Origin: Faecalicatena contorta
Lineage (GTDB): Bacteria > Bacillota > Clostridia > Lachnospirales > Lachnospiraceae
Direction: 5' to 3'
DNA length: 64,000 nucleotides
Assembly (NCBI RefSeq): GCF_003149105.1
Contig: NZ_QGDS01000007.1
Span: 62,001-126,000 of the forward strand
In this document: one piece after another, positions 27,704 to 36,655 of the stretch
How the letters are laid out: each line of letters opens with the position of its first letter
Position numbering within the stretch: position 1 is the first letter of the stretch
Notes under the pieces: generated by a model
Database searches by the model: none
What the model saw: the letters and a program-made list of their open reading frames with translations, nothing else
What the model was told of the DNA's origin: nothing
Program-made: the position numbers and the translations under genes

Positions 27704-27719
27704 GTACTATCGATAGTAC
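27704..27719. promoter_or_regulatory. 16-bp palindrome at the TetR transcription start
   Basis: GTACTATCGATAGTAC is a perfect inverted repeat beginning 8 bases after the -10 box, where a repressor would block initiation. A related inverted repeat, CTATC-GA-GATAG, lies at 36005-36016 before the second ECF operon. Probable TetR autoregulatory site, alternative to or in addition to the GTTAGTT class. Confidence 0.55.
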
Positions 27720-27743
27720 TACTATCAAAGTAGGAGGATTGTT

Positions 27744-28367
27744 GTGTCAAAACCAGATATAAGTATTGATCCGCGCATTTTGGAATCTGCCAAAAAAGAA
27801 TTTTTGTCATGTGGCTATGAAAAAGCTTCTACCAATGTGATATGCAAGAATGCCGGGGTGACTTCGGGTGCGTTGTATAAAAGGTATTCCGGAAAAGATG
27901 AATTGTTTCGCGCACTGGTTTCCCCTGTAGCTGATAAATTCAAAGATGTGTTGAAAAGAGAACAAGATAATTTTCATTCTTTGTCAAATCAGGAGAAAGA
28001 AGCTGCTGCCTTAGGTCCTGAATCACAAGCTGTGGATTTTGTCGATTACATTTACGATAATTTTGATACTTTCAAGTTACTAATATCATGCTCCAAGGGA
28101 TCTTCTTATGAAAGTTATTTGAATGAATTAGTGGATATTATCGTTGACTCGACCATTTGCTTTATGAAGGAAACCGGACATGAAGCAGTCATACAGGGGA
28201 AAACAGCAACATCTGAGACGATTCATATTCTAATCAGTTCTTATCTGTATGGTTTTTTTGAGCCGGTTACTCATGGAATGACTCGTGAAAAAGCCCGAAC
28301 TTATGTAGAGCAGCTTAAATATTTCTTTAATGTTGGATGGGCCGATATACTTCAATTAAAAAAGTAA
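27744..28367 (+). CDS. TetR-family regulator of the metallophore island
   Basis: 207 residues from GTG 27744, set by AGGAGG at 27732-27737. The N-terminal helix-turn-helix region reads ILESAKKEFLSCGYEKASTN, ICKNAGVTSGALYKRYSGKD, the standard TetR pattern, followed by an all-helical ligand-binding domain with no recognised ligand. It stands alone between the biosynthetic and transporter operons, has its own strong promoter, and is closed by a terminator. Position and operator symmetry make it the best candidate to bind the palindromes at 5931, 8860 and 28402, or that at 27704; the sequence does not decide between them. Confidence 0.9.
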   Translation: MSKPDISIDPRILESAKKEFLSCGYEKASTNVICKNAGVTSGALYKRYSGKDELFRALVSPVADKFKDVLKREQDNFHSLSNQEKEAAALGPESQAVDFVDYIYDNFDTFKLLISCSKGSSYESYLNELVDIIVDSTICFMKETGHEAVIQGKTATSETIHILISSYLYGFFEPVTHGMTREKARTYVEQLKYFFNVGWADILQLKK

Positions 28368-28393
28368 ATGCCTAGGGCAGGCGTTTATTTTTT
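28366..28393 (+). terminator. Intrinsic terminator after tetR
   Basis: An 8-bp stem AAATGCCT / AGGCGTTT with one T-G pair and a 5-base loop, followed by ATTTTTT. It overlaps the final bases of the TetR stop codon and lies just before operator site 4. Confidence 0.7.
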
Positions 28394-28401
28394 GGCAGAA
28401 G

Positions 28402-28417
28402 GTTAGTTAAAACTAAC
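28402..28417. promoter_or_regulatory. Palindromic operator site at the first transporter operon
   Basis: GTTAGTTAAAACTAAC, base-for-base identical to 8860-8875, ending 28 bases before the ATG of the first ABC gene and directly before its AGGAGG. Confidence 0.65.
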
Positions 28418-28445
28418 GGTAAAAATATCAGGAGGAAGTGTAAAG

Positions 28446-30233
28446 ATGAAAGAAAAGGGTGTATTTGTCCACCTGTACAGCTATATGGGCAAATTCAAAG
28501 TTACAATGACACTATCTATTATTCTTGCAGCCGCTTCGGCTGTAGTGAATTTGAGTGCATTTATTTCTGTTTATAATGTTGCAAAGGAAATTGTAAGGTC
28601 TTTAGGAGACTTTTCAAGATTGAATCAGGGCCGTTTAATAGAGTTGGGATGGCAGGCAGTCTTCTTAATTTCGTTGTCTTTTGGACTTTATGGCATGGCG
28701 CAGCTTTTTTCTCATATAACTGCCTATAATACAGTGGCAAAACTGCGAATTAAGCTGTTTAAGTATATTGGCGGGCTCCCTTTGGGATATCATTCTATCA
28801 ATCCCAGCGGCAGGCAAAGAAAAATTATTGAAAAAAATACGGATAATCTTGAAACACTTATTGCCCATCAGATACCTGATTTTGTTCAGTCAGCAGTTTT
28901 ACCTGCAGCTTTTTTGGTATTCATGTTTGTATATGACTGGCGGCTGTCATTGGTTTGCCTGATACCTATCGTCATTGGTTTTTTGATTCTTGCCTCTATG
29001 CTGAAGGGTGAGAGCGAGGGGTTTGTGAAACAATATCAAAAATCGGCTGAGGACATCAGCAATGCTGCAACGGAATATGTACGTGGTATTTCCGTTGTTA
29101 AAGTCTTTGGGCAGACGGCAAATTCTTTTCGGCGCTATAAAGCAGCAGTAAAAGAATACAGTGATTATATGATTAAATATGCGCTCTCTATGGAGAATAC
29201 GGACAGTGCGTATAATACAATTATTAACGGAATTTTCTTTTTTTTAATACCAAGTGGAATTATTCTATTTAATTTCGGCAATAACCCAGAGCGTACCATA
29301 CTAAGCTTTGTTTTTTTCGCTGTTCTGATTCCGGCTGTGGTTACCATTTTATCAAGAATTATGAAAAGCTCATCTAACTTAATGATTTCAAAGGCTTCTT
29401 TAGATGTCATTGACAAAATTCTGAATGAACAGCCATTATCAAAAACAACGCATCCCAAGGTGCCTGATGATTGCACAATTTCTTTAGAGCATGTTTCTTT
29501 CGCCTATGAAGCCGATGCAGAAAGAGCGCTGAATGATGTCTCACTTACTATACAGCAAGGAACAGTCACTGCATTAGTGGGGGAATCCGGCGGCGGAAAA
29601 AGTACGATTGCCAGTCTGATTGCCAGATTTTGGGATGTCCAGGGTGGTACCATAAGAATCGGCGGCGTTGATGTCAGGGACATAGATTACAATGAGTGGA
29701 TGAAACAAGTCAGCATCGTTTTTCAGGACACGAATCTTTTCAAAATGTCTATTATAGAAAATGTTGCTTTTTACACACCAGATGCTTCAAGAGAGGATGT
29801 GCTGCACGCTCTTCATCTGGCCAGATGTGATGATATTTTAGAGAAACTTCCCAATGGGGCTGACACAGTAATTGGCACAAAGGGAATATACCTCTCCGGC
29901 GGTGAGATGCAGCGTATTACATTGGCCCGTGCTATTTTAAAGGATGCCCCCGTAGTTTTGCTGGATGAAGCCACTGCTTTTGCGGATGCGGAAAATGAGC
30001 ATCTTATTCAAAAAGCGTTAGATGAACTGCTGCGGGGTAAAACGGTGCTAATGATTGCACACCGCCTGTCTACCGTCATTCATGCGGACCAAATTTGTGT
30101 GTTGGAACGAGGGGAGATTATAGAGAGAGGAACACATACAGAATTACTGAAATCAGATGGTGCTTATGCAAATATGTATGAAGAATATCAAAATAGCATT
30201 TCCTGGAGGATTGGAGGAAAGCAATATGCTTAA
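28446..30233 (+). CDS. Fused permease-ATPase ABC protein, YbtP/YbtQ-like (pair 1, first)
   Basis: 595 residues: an N-terminal six-helix ABC exporter-type membrane domain (about 1-310) and a nucleotide-binding domain with Walker A GESGGGKST, signature LSGGEMQR, Walker B VVLLDEATAFAD and switch IAHRLSTV. The second half of the pair follows with an 8-base overlap, so they probably form a heterodimer. In Yersinia, YbtP and YbtQ have this exporter-type fold but import the iron-siderophore complex, and equibactin-type clusters carry similar pairs. Import of the metallophore, or its export, is inferred from context; direction cannot be read from sequence. Confidence 0.88.
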   Translation: MKEKGVFVHLYSYMGKFKVTMTLSIILAAASAVVNLSAFISVYNVAKEIVRSLGDFSRLNQGRLIELGWQAVFLISLSFGLYGMAQLFSHITAYNTVAKLRIKLFKYIGGLPLGYHSINPSGRQRKIIEKNTDNLETLIAHQIPDFVQSAVLPAAFLVFMFVYDWRLSLVCLIPIVIGFLILASMLKGESEGFVKQYQKSAEDISNAATEYVRGISVVKVFGQTANSFRRYKAAVKEYSDYMIKYALSMENTDSAYNTIINGIFFFLIPSGIILFNFGNNPERTILSFVFFAVLIPAVVTILSRIMKSSSNLMISKASLDVIDKILNEQPLSKTTHPKVPDDCTISLEHVSFAYEADAERALNDVSLTIQQGTVTALVGESGGGKSTIASLIARFWDVQGGTIRIGGVDVRDIDYNEWMKQVSIVFQDTNLFKMSIIENVAFYTPDASREDVLHALHLARCDDILEKLPNGADTVIGTKGIYLSGGEMQRITLARAILKDAPVVLLDEATAFADAENEHLIQKALDELLRGKTVLMIAHRLSTVIHADQICVLERGEIIERGTHTELLKSDGAYANMYEEYQNSISWRIGGKQYA

Positions 30234-31968
30234 AAAAATCTATCGTTTAACCGACGAAGGTAACCGGGCAATTATAAAAGCCAGTTTGTGTATGTGTCTG
30301 TTCAATCTTGCCACCCTGCTGCCGGTGATTTTGTTTGCCCTGATTACAGATGAAATGCTGAACCGCTATTTTGGATATACTGCAGGCGGCATCTCCCTTT
30401 GGATATATTGGGGCATAGCGCTAATTGTTTTAATTGTTATCTTTTTGGCTTATAAAATTACATATCGTAAGAAATACCTTACATCCGGCAAGGAAGATTC
30501 AGTTCTGCGTATGAAATTAGCTGATAAAATGCGCAAACTGCCTTTATCCTATCTGGGCAGGCGAAATTTAAGTGATTTGACATCTGTCATTATGGATGAT
30601 GTTGCAGTTGCCCAAAATACTCTTGCAATTGTTGCAACAGAACTTATTGGTGGTTTACTATCGGGAATAATTGCTCTTGCTATCTTATTCTTTTATGATT
30701 GGCGTTTAAGCTTGTGTTTAGCAGCATGCCTGCCAATGGCCGCAGCCGTAATGGCACTATGCCGCGTAATTTCCGAAGGAACAAACAAGAAGAATAAGCA
30801 AAAAAAGCTGGACATCAGTGATGGTCTGCAAGAGTATTTAGAGAACATAAAGGTTTTGCAGACATCTCCCAATATGGAAACTTACCAAAAGACTTTAGAA
30901 AGTAAAATCAAACGATTGATTCCCGGACAAATTTTATATGAGCTTTTGTCAGGAATCACCATATCCATTTCCTACAATACGATGCGTCTAGGCCTGGGGT
31001 TAGTCATTATTGTGGGTTCAACACGATTGATTTCCGGTCAAATCACCACAGTAACCTTTCTGCTGTTTTTGTTCATTGCAGTTAGAATTTACGAGCCGCT
31101 GACAAAGGCGTGTGAAATGTTGGGAGAATTGATTTATTCCCTGGTTAGTGCCAAAAGGATTCGTGATCTCCTGGATTACCCTGAGCAGACAGGGCAACAA
31201 GATATTCAACTGTCTCAGTTTGATGTTACTTTTGATCATGTGAGTTTTGGATATAATCAGGAAGATGTAATCCATAATGTTTCTTTCACCGCAAAACAAG
31301 GTGAGATTACTGCCATTGTGGGGCCATCGGGATGCGGGAAAAGCACTCTGTGCAAATTGGCTGCCAGGTTTTGGGATGTGCAGCGGGGAAGTGTGTCTAT
31401 CGGAGGTGTAAACGTAAATAAAATTGATCCGGAGGTACTTTATAAAAACTATTCCTTCGTCTTCCAGGATGTCGTTTTATTTAATGACACGATCTACAAT
31501 AACATTAAAATCGGAAAGGAAGATGCTACCCGGAAACAAATTATGGTTGCCGCAAAACTGGCCCGCTGTGATGAGTTTATTGAACGGTTACCCAAAGGAT
31601 ACGATACCGTAATTGGCGAGAATGGTAAAACGCTGTCCGGTGGTGAGCGGCAAAGGCTGTCTATTGCCCGTGCGTTTTTAAAGGATGCACCAATTATTCT
31701 TCTGGATGAAAGTACAGCTTCTATTGACCCGGAGAATGAAACGAAAATTCAGGAGGCTATCGGGAAACTGATTGAAAACAAGACGGTTCTGATTATTGCA
31801 CATAAACTTCGGTCCATTGTGGACTGCGACAAAATTATTGTCTTAAAAGAGGGGCATTTGCTTGAATCAGGAATTCATGAAGAACTCATGGAGGAACATG
31901 GTTTATATCATCGACTGTACTCCCTGCAAAACGAAAACATAGCATGGACAGTTAATTCCATCTCATAA
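30226..31968 (+). CDS. Fused permease-ATPase ABC protein, YbtP/YbtQ-like (pair 1, second)
   Basis: 580 residues from ATG 30226 (GGAGGAAAGC upstream), inside the end of the preceding gene. The membrane domain covers about 1-310. The ATPase domain shows GPSGCGKST, LSGGERQRLS, IILLDESTASID and IAHKLRSIV, so both sites of the heterodimer look competent in their Walker and signature motifs. Serves as partner of the 28446 protein. It is followed 32 bases later by the first ECF module, suggesting one transport operon. Confidence 0.88.
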   Translation: MLKKIYRLTDEGNRAIIKASLCMCLFNLATLLPVILFALITDEMLNRYFGYTAGGISLWIYWGIALIVLIVIFLAYKITYRKKYLTSGKEDSVLRMKLADKMRKLPLSYLGRRNLSDLTSVIMDDVAVAQNTLAIVATELIGGLLSGIIALAILFFYDWRLSLCLAACLPMAAAVMALCRVISEGTNKKNKQKKLDISDGLQEYLENIKVLQTSPNMETYQKTLESKIKRLIPGQILYELLSGITISISYNTMRLGLGLVIIVGSTRLISGQITTVTFLLFLFIAVRIYEPLTKACEMLGELIYSLVSAKRIRDLLDYPEQTGQQDIQLSQFDVTFDHVSFGYNQEDVIHNVSFTAKQGEITAIVGPSGCGKSTLCKLAARFWDVQRGSVSIGGVNVNKIDPEVLYKNYSFVFQDVVLFNDTIYNNIKIGKEDATRKQIMVAAKLARCDEFIERLPKGYDTVIGENGKTLSGGERQRLSIARAFLKDAPIILLDESTASIDPENETKIQEAIGKLIENKTVLIIAHKLRSIVDCDKIIVLKEGHLLESGIHEELMEEHGLYHRLYSLQNENIAWTVNSIS

Positions 31969-32000
31969 ATCAATCATTTTTTAAAGAAAGGAATTTTGTA

Positions 32001-32603
32001 ATGAAAAAACAGAAAAATATCAACGTATTGAGTGGAAAAGATCTGATGACGGTCGGAATCTTTACAGCTGTTTACCTGGTCATCTATATTCTCGTATCTT
32101 GTGTACTTGGAATAATACCAATTGTGTCTATACTAATGAGTTTTTTCAGCAGCATTATTTTAGGCATTCCAATGATGCTGTATTTCAGCAAAATCAAAAA
32201 ATTTGGCATGGTTTTAATTACATATATTGTGAATGGAACTGTAATGGTACTTTTAGGGCTGGGTGTTTATTCGTTAACTATCGGAATAATTTGTGCGTTG
32301 ATTGCAGAACTGATTTTACGTTCCGCGAAATATCAAAGTGCTAACAGAGCTATTTTAGCCTTTGCAATCGCCTGTGTGGGAGCAAATGCAAATACGATTT
32401 ACTGGGTTACGGGCAGTGCACAGTTTCTTGAAAGAACTGCAGCCTCTATGGGAACAGACTATATGACTACAGTTGTAAATTATTTTAGTTACCCATGGGT
32501 GCTCCCTGGGGTAATGCTGTCTGCTTTTGCCGGCGGCCTGCTGGGGGGGCTTTTAGGCAGGTCTGTTTTGAAAAAGCATTTTATTAAAAGTGGGTTGATT
32601 TAA
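32001..32603 (+). CDS. ECF transporter S component, MptD/Trep_Strep-like (module 1)
   Basis: 200-residue hydrophobic protein with about five or six membrane segments, beginning with a short basic tail and GKDLMTVGIFTAVYLVIYIL. The N-terminal helix pattern and length fit S components of energy-coupling factor transporters, in particular the Trep_Strep family found in Firmicutes metallophore clusters. It would bind the substrate; the substrate is unknown. Its last base is the first base of the T-component gene, so S, T and A are coupled in order. A second S component with the same architecture is at 36047. Confidence 0.8.
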   Translation: MKKQKNINVLSGKDLMTVGIFTAVYLVIYILVSCVLGIIPIVSILMSFFSSIILGIPMMLYFSKIKKFGMVLITYIVNGTVMVLLGLGVYSLTIGIICALIAELILRSAKYQSANRAILAFAIACVGANANTIYWVTGSAQFLERTAASMGTDYMTTVVNYFSYPWVLPGVMLSAFAGGLLGGLLGRSVLKKHFIKSGLI

Positions 32604-33337
32604 TGGAAACAATATTGCGCAATACGCGCCCAACAGCAAGGCAAATGTATTTAGATCCCCGTACAAAAATATTTCTGTGTCTTACGGTTTCCTTCGTTAT
32701 GCTTGCAGGTGACGGCATGGGGACTATGCGCTATGTCCAGCCGGTTTTGGCAATCGTTCCATTGGTTTTCCTCCTTCTTTTGAAAAAAACATGGATTGCG
32801 GTTTATTATGTGGGAATGTATATTATTACAACAACGCTTCCATATCTATTGCTGCCTCACTTACCATCCATTGTAAACTTTCTGTTTACCGGAGTTATAG
32901 CAGTATGCACACAGGCGCTGCCAAGTATGTCGATGTTCTGCCTCTTGATACTAACTACAACGGTAAGTGAATTTATGGCGGCAATGGACAGTTTACATAT
33001 ACCAAAGAAGCTTACTGTCCCCATTTCTATTATGTTTCGGTTTTTTCCTACAATTAAGGAGGAATATGCGGCTATACGGGATGCTATGAAGCTTCGGGAG
33101 GTGGGCTCCTGGCGTAATCCTATTGAAATGTTGGAATATCGGCTGGTTCCCCTTTTAATGGGCTTGGTTTCTATCGGAAATGATTTGTCGGCTTCTGCTT
33201 TAACCCGGGGCTTTCATGCACCGACACGCCGTACTAATGTGTGTCCCATCGGATTTCATTGGCAGGATGCAGTTGCGTTTATATTCTGCATGGTTGTCAT
33301 TGTTATTTTTTCACTGTCGCTTTTGCTGGGATGGTAG
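32603..33337 (+). CDS. ECF transporter T component (CbiQ-like, module 1)
   Basis: 244-residue membrane protein of the EcfT/CbiQ family. Features are YLDPRTKIFLCLTVSFVML near the N-terminus (the DPRTK box), and the cytoplasmic coupling helices with an Ala-Arg-Gly-like signature: AIRDAMKLREVGSWRN and ASALTRGFHAPTRRT. These contact the ATPases. Starts at the stop of the S component and is followed by the fused ATPase 13 bases later. Confidence 0.87.
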   Translation: METILRNTRPTARQMYLDPRTKIFLCLTVSFVMLAGDGMGTMRYVQPVLAIVPLVFLLLLKKTWIAVYYVGMYIITTTLPYLLLPHLPSIVNFLFTGVIAVCTQALPSMSMFCLLILTTTVSEFMAAMDSLHIPKKLTVPISIMFRFFPTIKEEYAAIRDAMKLREVGSWRNPIEMLEYRLVPLLMGLVSIGNDLSASALTRGFHAPTRRTNVCPIGFHWQDAVAFIFCMVVIVIFSLSLLLGW

Positions 33338-33350
33338 GGGAGGAGAGAAA

Positions 33351-34817
33351 GTGATTCAGGTTAAAAGTGCTTCTTTTAAATATGAAAATGCTATAAATGG
33401 CGCTGCTGTTAAGAATATCCATGCAGTGATTCCAAAGGGAGAGGTTGTGCTTCTGTGCGGAGAATCCGGCAGCGGCAAAACTACATTCAGCAGACTTATC
33501 AATGGTCTGATTCCTTCTTATTATGAAGGTGAATTAGAGGGAACTGTACTTGTAGAAGGGCAAGATATTCAAGAGGTTGAGCTGTATGAGCTTGCCCCTC
33601 ACGTAGGTTCTGTTTTTCAGAATCCAAAGTCTCAATTCTATACATTGCAGACAGACACAGAAATTGTGTTTGCCTGTGAAAATATTGGAATGGAAAAGGC
33701 TGATATACTTAAAAGGTTTGATATAACAGTAGAATCTCTGCACATCGAAAATCTGCTGGGAAAAAGCCTGTTTGCACTTTCAGGCGGTGAAAAGCAAAAA
33801 ATAGCCTGCGCTTCTGTCAGCTCATTGCTGCCGGAAATATTTGTTTTGGATGAGCCTTCTTCCAATCTTGACATCGGAACTATACAGGAACTGCAAAAAA
33901 TCCTTCTTTCATGGAAAGCCCAGGGAAAAACAATTATAATTGCGGAACACCGCCTTGCATGGCTGCGCAGTATTGCAGACCGGGTTTTATTCTTCAAAGA
34001 TGGCAAAATTGCCCTGGATTTAGCGGCAGATTCTTTTTGGGAAAAGACAACGGCAGAAATTCATAATATGGGGCTGCGTGCTCACAGCCGTTTTTATCCG
34101 GAGCATAAGCGAAAAGCAGACAGCCATGAAAAGATTGAGTTAAGAGACTTTCGGTTTTCCTATGGAAAAACTCCGATATTAAACATTCCATTGTTAGAGG
34201 TTCCGGGGGGTGCTGTGGTTGCAGTTTTAGGCGATAACGGAGCCGGAAAAACGACTTTTGCCCGCTGCCTCTGCGGGCTGGAGAAAAAGGCGCAAGGCAC
34301 CCTGATATATAAAGGCGCCCCATATATTGGGAAAAAGCGCATAAGTCTTTGTTATATGGTAATGCAAGATGTAAATCATCAATTATTTTCAGAAAGTGTG
34401 CTGGAGGAGGTTGTACTTGGCGCAGATATTCCTACAGATGAAAAAAAAGAAAAAATTGCTGAAGAAATTCTATCGGAGCTTGACTTGTTAGAATATAAGG
34501 ATGCACATCCTATGTCCCTTTCCGGCGGACAAAGACAAAGGGTCGCGATTGCCAGCGCTGTTGCATCTGATAAAGAAATTATTGTATTTGACGAGCCAAC
34601 CAGTGGGCTGGATTACCGGCATATGAAAGAAGTTGCAGGGAATATACATAAGCTATCTTCTTTAGGAAAAACAGAATTTATTATTACCCATGATCCCGAA
34701 TTAGTAGCTGCATGCTGTGACTACTTTGTTTTTATAGAGGGTGGAACAGTTACCCGCAGCGGAGAATGGACTTCAGATAACATACACTTTGTGGCAGATT
34801 ATTTTAATCTATTATAA
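33351..34817 (+). CDS. ECF ATPase with two fused nucleotide-binding domains (module 1)
   Basis: 488 residues from GTG 33351, set by AGGAGAG just upstream. Two complete ABC domains lie in tandem: domain 1 with GESGSGKTT, LSGGEKQKIA, VLDEPSSNLD and AEHR; domain 2 with GDNGAGKTT, LSGGQRQRVA, VFDEPTSGLD and ITHD. This is a fused EcfA-EcfA' that powers the S/T pair upstream. An open frame extends to 33216 inside the T gene but lacks a start signal. Ends about 60 bases before the convergent AraC gene. Confidence 0.9.
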   Translation: MIQVKSASFKYENAINGAAVKNIHAVIPKGEVVLLCGESGSGKTTFSRLINGLIPSYYEGELEGTVLVEGQDIQEVELYELAPHVGSVFQNPKSQFYTLQTDTEIVFACENIGMEKADILKRFDITVESLHIENLLGKSLFALSGGEKQKIACASVSSLLPEIFVLDEPSSNLDIGTIQELQKILLSWKAQGKTIIIAEHRLAWLRSIADRVLFFKDGKIALDLAADSFWEKTTAEIHNMGLRAHSRFYPEHKRKADSHEKIELRDFRFSYGKTPILNIPLLEVPGGAVVAVLGDNGAGKTTFARCLCGLEKKAQGTLIYKGAPYIGKKRISLCYMVMQDVNHQLFSESVLEEVVLGADIPTDEKKEKIAEEILSELDLLEYKDAHPMSLSGGQRQRVAIASAVASDKEIIVFDEPTSGLDYRHMKEVAGNIHKLSSLGKTEFIITHDPELVAACCDYFVFIEGGTVTRSGEWTSDNIHFVADYFNLL

Positions 34818-34878
34818 AGGCTAAGAAACAAGTTTGAAAGCTTAATTAAGAAGTCTGATCTGTAAAACTCTTTTATTT

Positions 34879-35850
34879 TTACAAGTGATTTCTTTGAGCT
34901 GATTTTCGGTATTCTGCAGGAAATAAGCCCGTACTTTTCTTGAAAATACTGGCAAATCTTCCAGCGTTACTATACCCGACTGCAGATGCAATTTGCTTAA
35001 TAGTAAGATCAGTTGTAGATAGTAAAGTTTCAGCATGGCTTAAACGTCTATGACTGATATATTCAGTAATAGTACATTCATAAACCTGTTTAAACAAAGT
35101 TTTCAATTTTGTTCTGCTCATACAAGCAATGCAGCAGAGGTGGTTAACCGAGATATCGTAGTTGAAATGATCATTAACATAGGAAGTAACATTTTCAAGA
35201 GATTTAAAATCCTGTCTGGAAATCTGTACTTCCTGTGCTGATTTTTTTCCCCGGTTGTATTCGATAATAAGTGAAATCGCTTCTGCAACTTTACCATCAT
35301 AAAAGAGTTTGGCTGCCATTCCGTCCCCGCGGTAATTCCAAATTTGGCGTAATAAACGAATCATTTCAGGGAAATTGTCTGCCCATGAGATATTATGAAA
35401 AGCTTCATGGGGGTCAACATATTCGTTCGGAAAAGTCTCTTGTAGATACTTTTCATAGTATGCAGGCCTAATTTCAATATCGATTGTGCGAATAGGAATA
35501 TTCTTGTGTACAAGGGTTTTACACTGCCGGTATCCGCCAATAAAACACTTTACACATCCAGCAGTTAAACGACGGTATGGAGAAATTTCTTCTCCAGATA
35601 TGGATTCATAAAAACAGATTCCCAGACATTTTCTTGCTTCTAAATCAAAGAAGGAATCTTCATAAAAATAAAAGTCATGAATTTTTATAGAGTATAAATC
35701 TTTTTGTCCGTAAAACCAAAAAACGCCTTTCCCAAGCTCGGGTGGAATGGAATATAATTTTCCGATTGGGTTAAAGGAGTTATTTGGAGATTCTGTCTGA
35801 AATCCATTTTCAAGCAGAATCTCTTGATAATAATTTTCAATATTAGGCAT
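34879..35850 (-). CDS. AraC-family regulator (PchR/YbtA-like position)
   Basis: 323 residues on the - strand. The C-terminal 100 residues carry the two helix-turn-helix units of AraC proteins: ISVNHLCCIACMSRTKLKTLF and the second around LTIKQIASAVGYSNAGRFAS, then FKKSTGLFPAEYRK. The N-terminal part (1-200) is Cys- and Tyr-rich and resembles the PchR-type ligand domain, which in Pseudomonas and Yersinia senses the loaded siderophore. It is divergent from the second ECF operon; two tandem 17-base repeats sit just upstream of its start. A positive, metallophore-dependent regulator of uptake is the likely role, inferred from family and place. Confidence 0.9.
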   Translation of the reverse strand: MPNIENYYQEILLENGFQTESPNNSFNPIGKLYSIPPELGKGVFWFYGQKDLYSIKIHDFYFYEDSFFDLEARKCLGICFYESISGEEISPYRRLTAGCVKCFIGGYRQCKTLVHKNIPIRTIDIEIRPAYYEKYLQETFPNEYVDPHEAFHNISWADNFPEMIRLLRQIWNYRGDGMAAKLFYDGKVAEAISLIIEYNRGKKSAQEVQISRQDFKSLENVTSYVNDHFNYDISVNHLCCIACMSRTKLKTLFKQVYECTITEYISHRRLSHAETLLSTTDLTIKQIASAVGYSNAGRFASIFKKSTGLFPAEYRKSAQRNHL

Positions 35851-35865
35851 AGCCTATCGTCCTTT

Positions 35866-35903
35866 CATACGATTTGGTCAATTCTTCATACGGATTGGTC
35901 AAT
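35866..35903. promoter_or_regulatory. Tandem direct repeats, probable AraC-protein binding site
   Basis: CATACGATTTGGTCAAT at 35866-35882 and CATACGGATTGGTCAAT at 35887-35903 match at 15 of 17 bases and repeat every 21 bases, two helical turns. They lie 16 bases upstream of the AraC start, between the divergent genes. Spacing and placement fit an AraC-type dimer. Confidence 0.6.
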
Positions 35904-35918
35904 AATACCGCAAAACTA

Positions 35919-36027
35919 TTGAATAAAAGTCCAAATGGAATAGAATATTTTTATGAGTTAGGATAAACTAACGAAATTCTATCACACCGTTGTTACGAAG
36001 TCAACTATCGAGATAGAAACTAACTAT
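35919..36027 (+). promoter_or_regulatory. Promoter and operator region of ECF module 2
   Basis: TTGAAT (35919-35924) and TAGAAT (35941-35946), spaced by 16 bases, form a plausible promoter. Downstream follow a degenerate copy of the shared palindrome, GTTAG and CTAAC arms at 35957-35972; the inverted repeat CTATC-GA-GATAG at 36005-36016, which resembles the TetR-promoter palindrome; and the half-site AAACTAACTAT at 36017-36027. Both operator classes of the island therefore meet here. Confidence 0.5.
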
Positions 36028-36046
36028 GAGATGGAGGAATTACAAC

Positions 36047-36655
36047 ATGTATAATCAAGCACAAAACAAAAAAGGATTGACAGTTAAAGATTTAATTATT
36101 ATTGGTGTATTTGCCGCTCTTTTGACTGTTTGCTCAATGATTGGAGGCGTTTTCTTTGCAATTACGCCGACCCTTACTTTTTATTTTTCAATCGGTGCGG
36201 CTCTGTTGCCGGGACCGGTATTTTTGTTGCTTTTGGCAAAGGTTCCAAAGAGCGGTGCACTTACAATTATAGGCACGATTGTGGCAGTTTTGAGCCTTGT
36301 GCTGGGGATGCACTGGGGAATGTGTTTAGGAGGATTCATAGCATCAGTACTTGCAGATGCCATTGCTGGCATGAAAAAATTTCGAAGTAAGAAAATGAAT
36401 ATTTTGGCTTACATTGTGTATTCATTCGGCCCGACCGGAACATATTTTGCATATTTTATAGATCCGGAGGCTTGGGCGGGTACAATGTTGAAAAATGGTA
36501 CAACACAGGGGTATATCAATGCAATGAATGACACAGCTTCCTGGAGCATACTCGTCATTATGATTGTTGGAACTGTTCTGATAGCTTGGCTAAGTGGATT
36601 TGTCGGAAGCAGACTGTTGAAAAAACAATTTGAAAAAGCGGGTATCACTGCATGA
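36047..36655 (+). CDS. ECF transporter S component, MptD/Trep_Strep-like (module 2)
   Basis: 202-residue membrane protein with about six hydrophobic segments, starting MYNQAQNKKGLTVKDLIIIG after GGAGG at 36033-36037; an upstream in-frame extension to 36026 would include the Shine-Dalgarno sequence itself. It resembles the module 1 S component in size and layout, but the two sequences clearly differ, so the modules may carry different substrates or metal forms. Ends within an ATGA overlap with the T gene. Confidence 0.8.
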   Translation: MYNQAQNKKGLTVKDLIIIGVFAALLTVCSMIGGVFFAITPTLTFYFSIGAALLPGPVFLLLLAKVPKSGALTIIGTIVAVLSLVLGMHWGMCLGGFIASVLADAIAGMKKFRSKKMNILAYIVYSFGPTGTYFAYFIDPEAWAGTMLKNGTTQGYINAMNDTASWSILVIMIVGTVLIAWLSGFVGSRLLKKQFEKAGITA

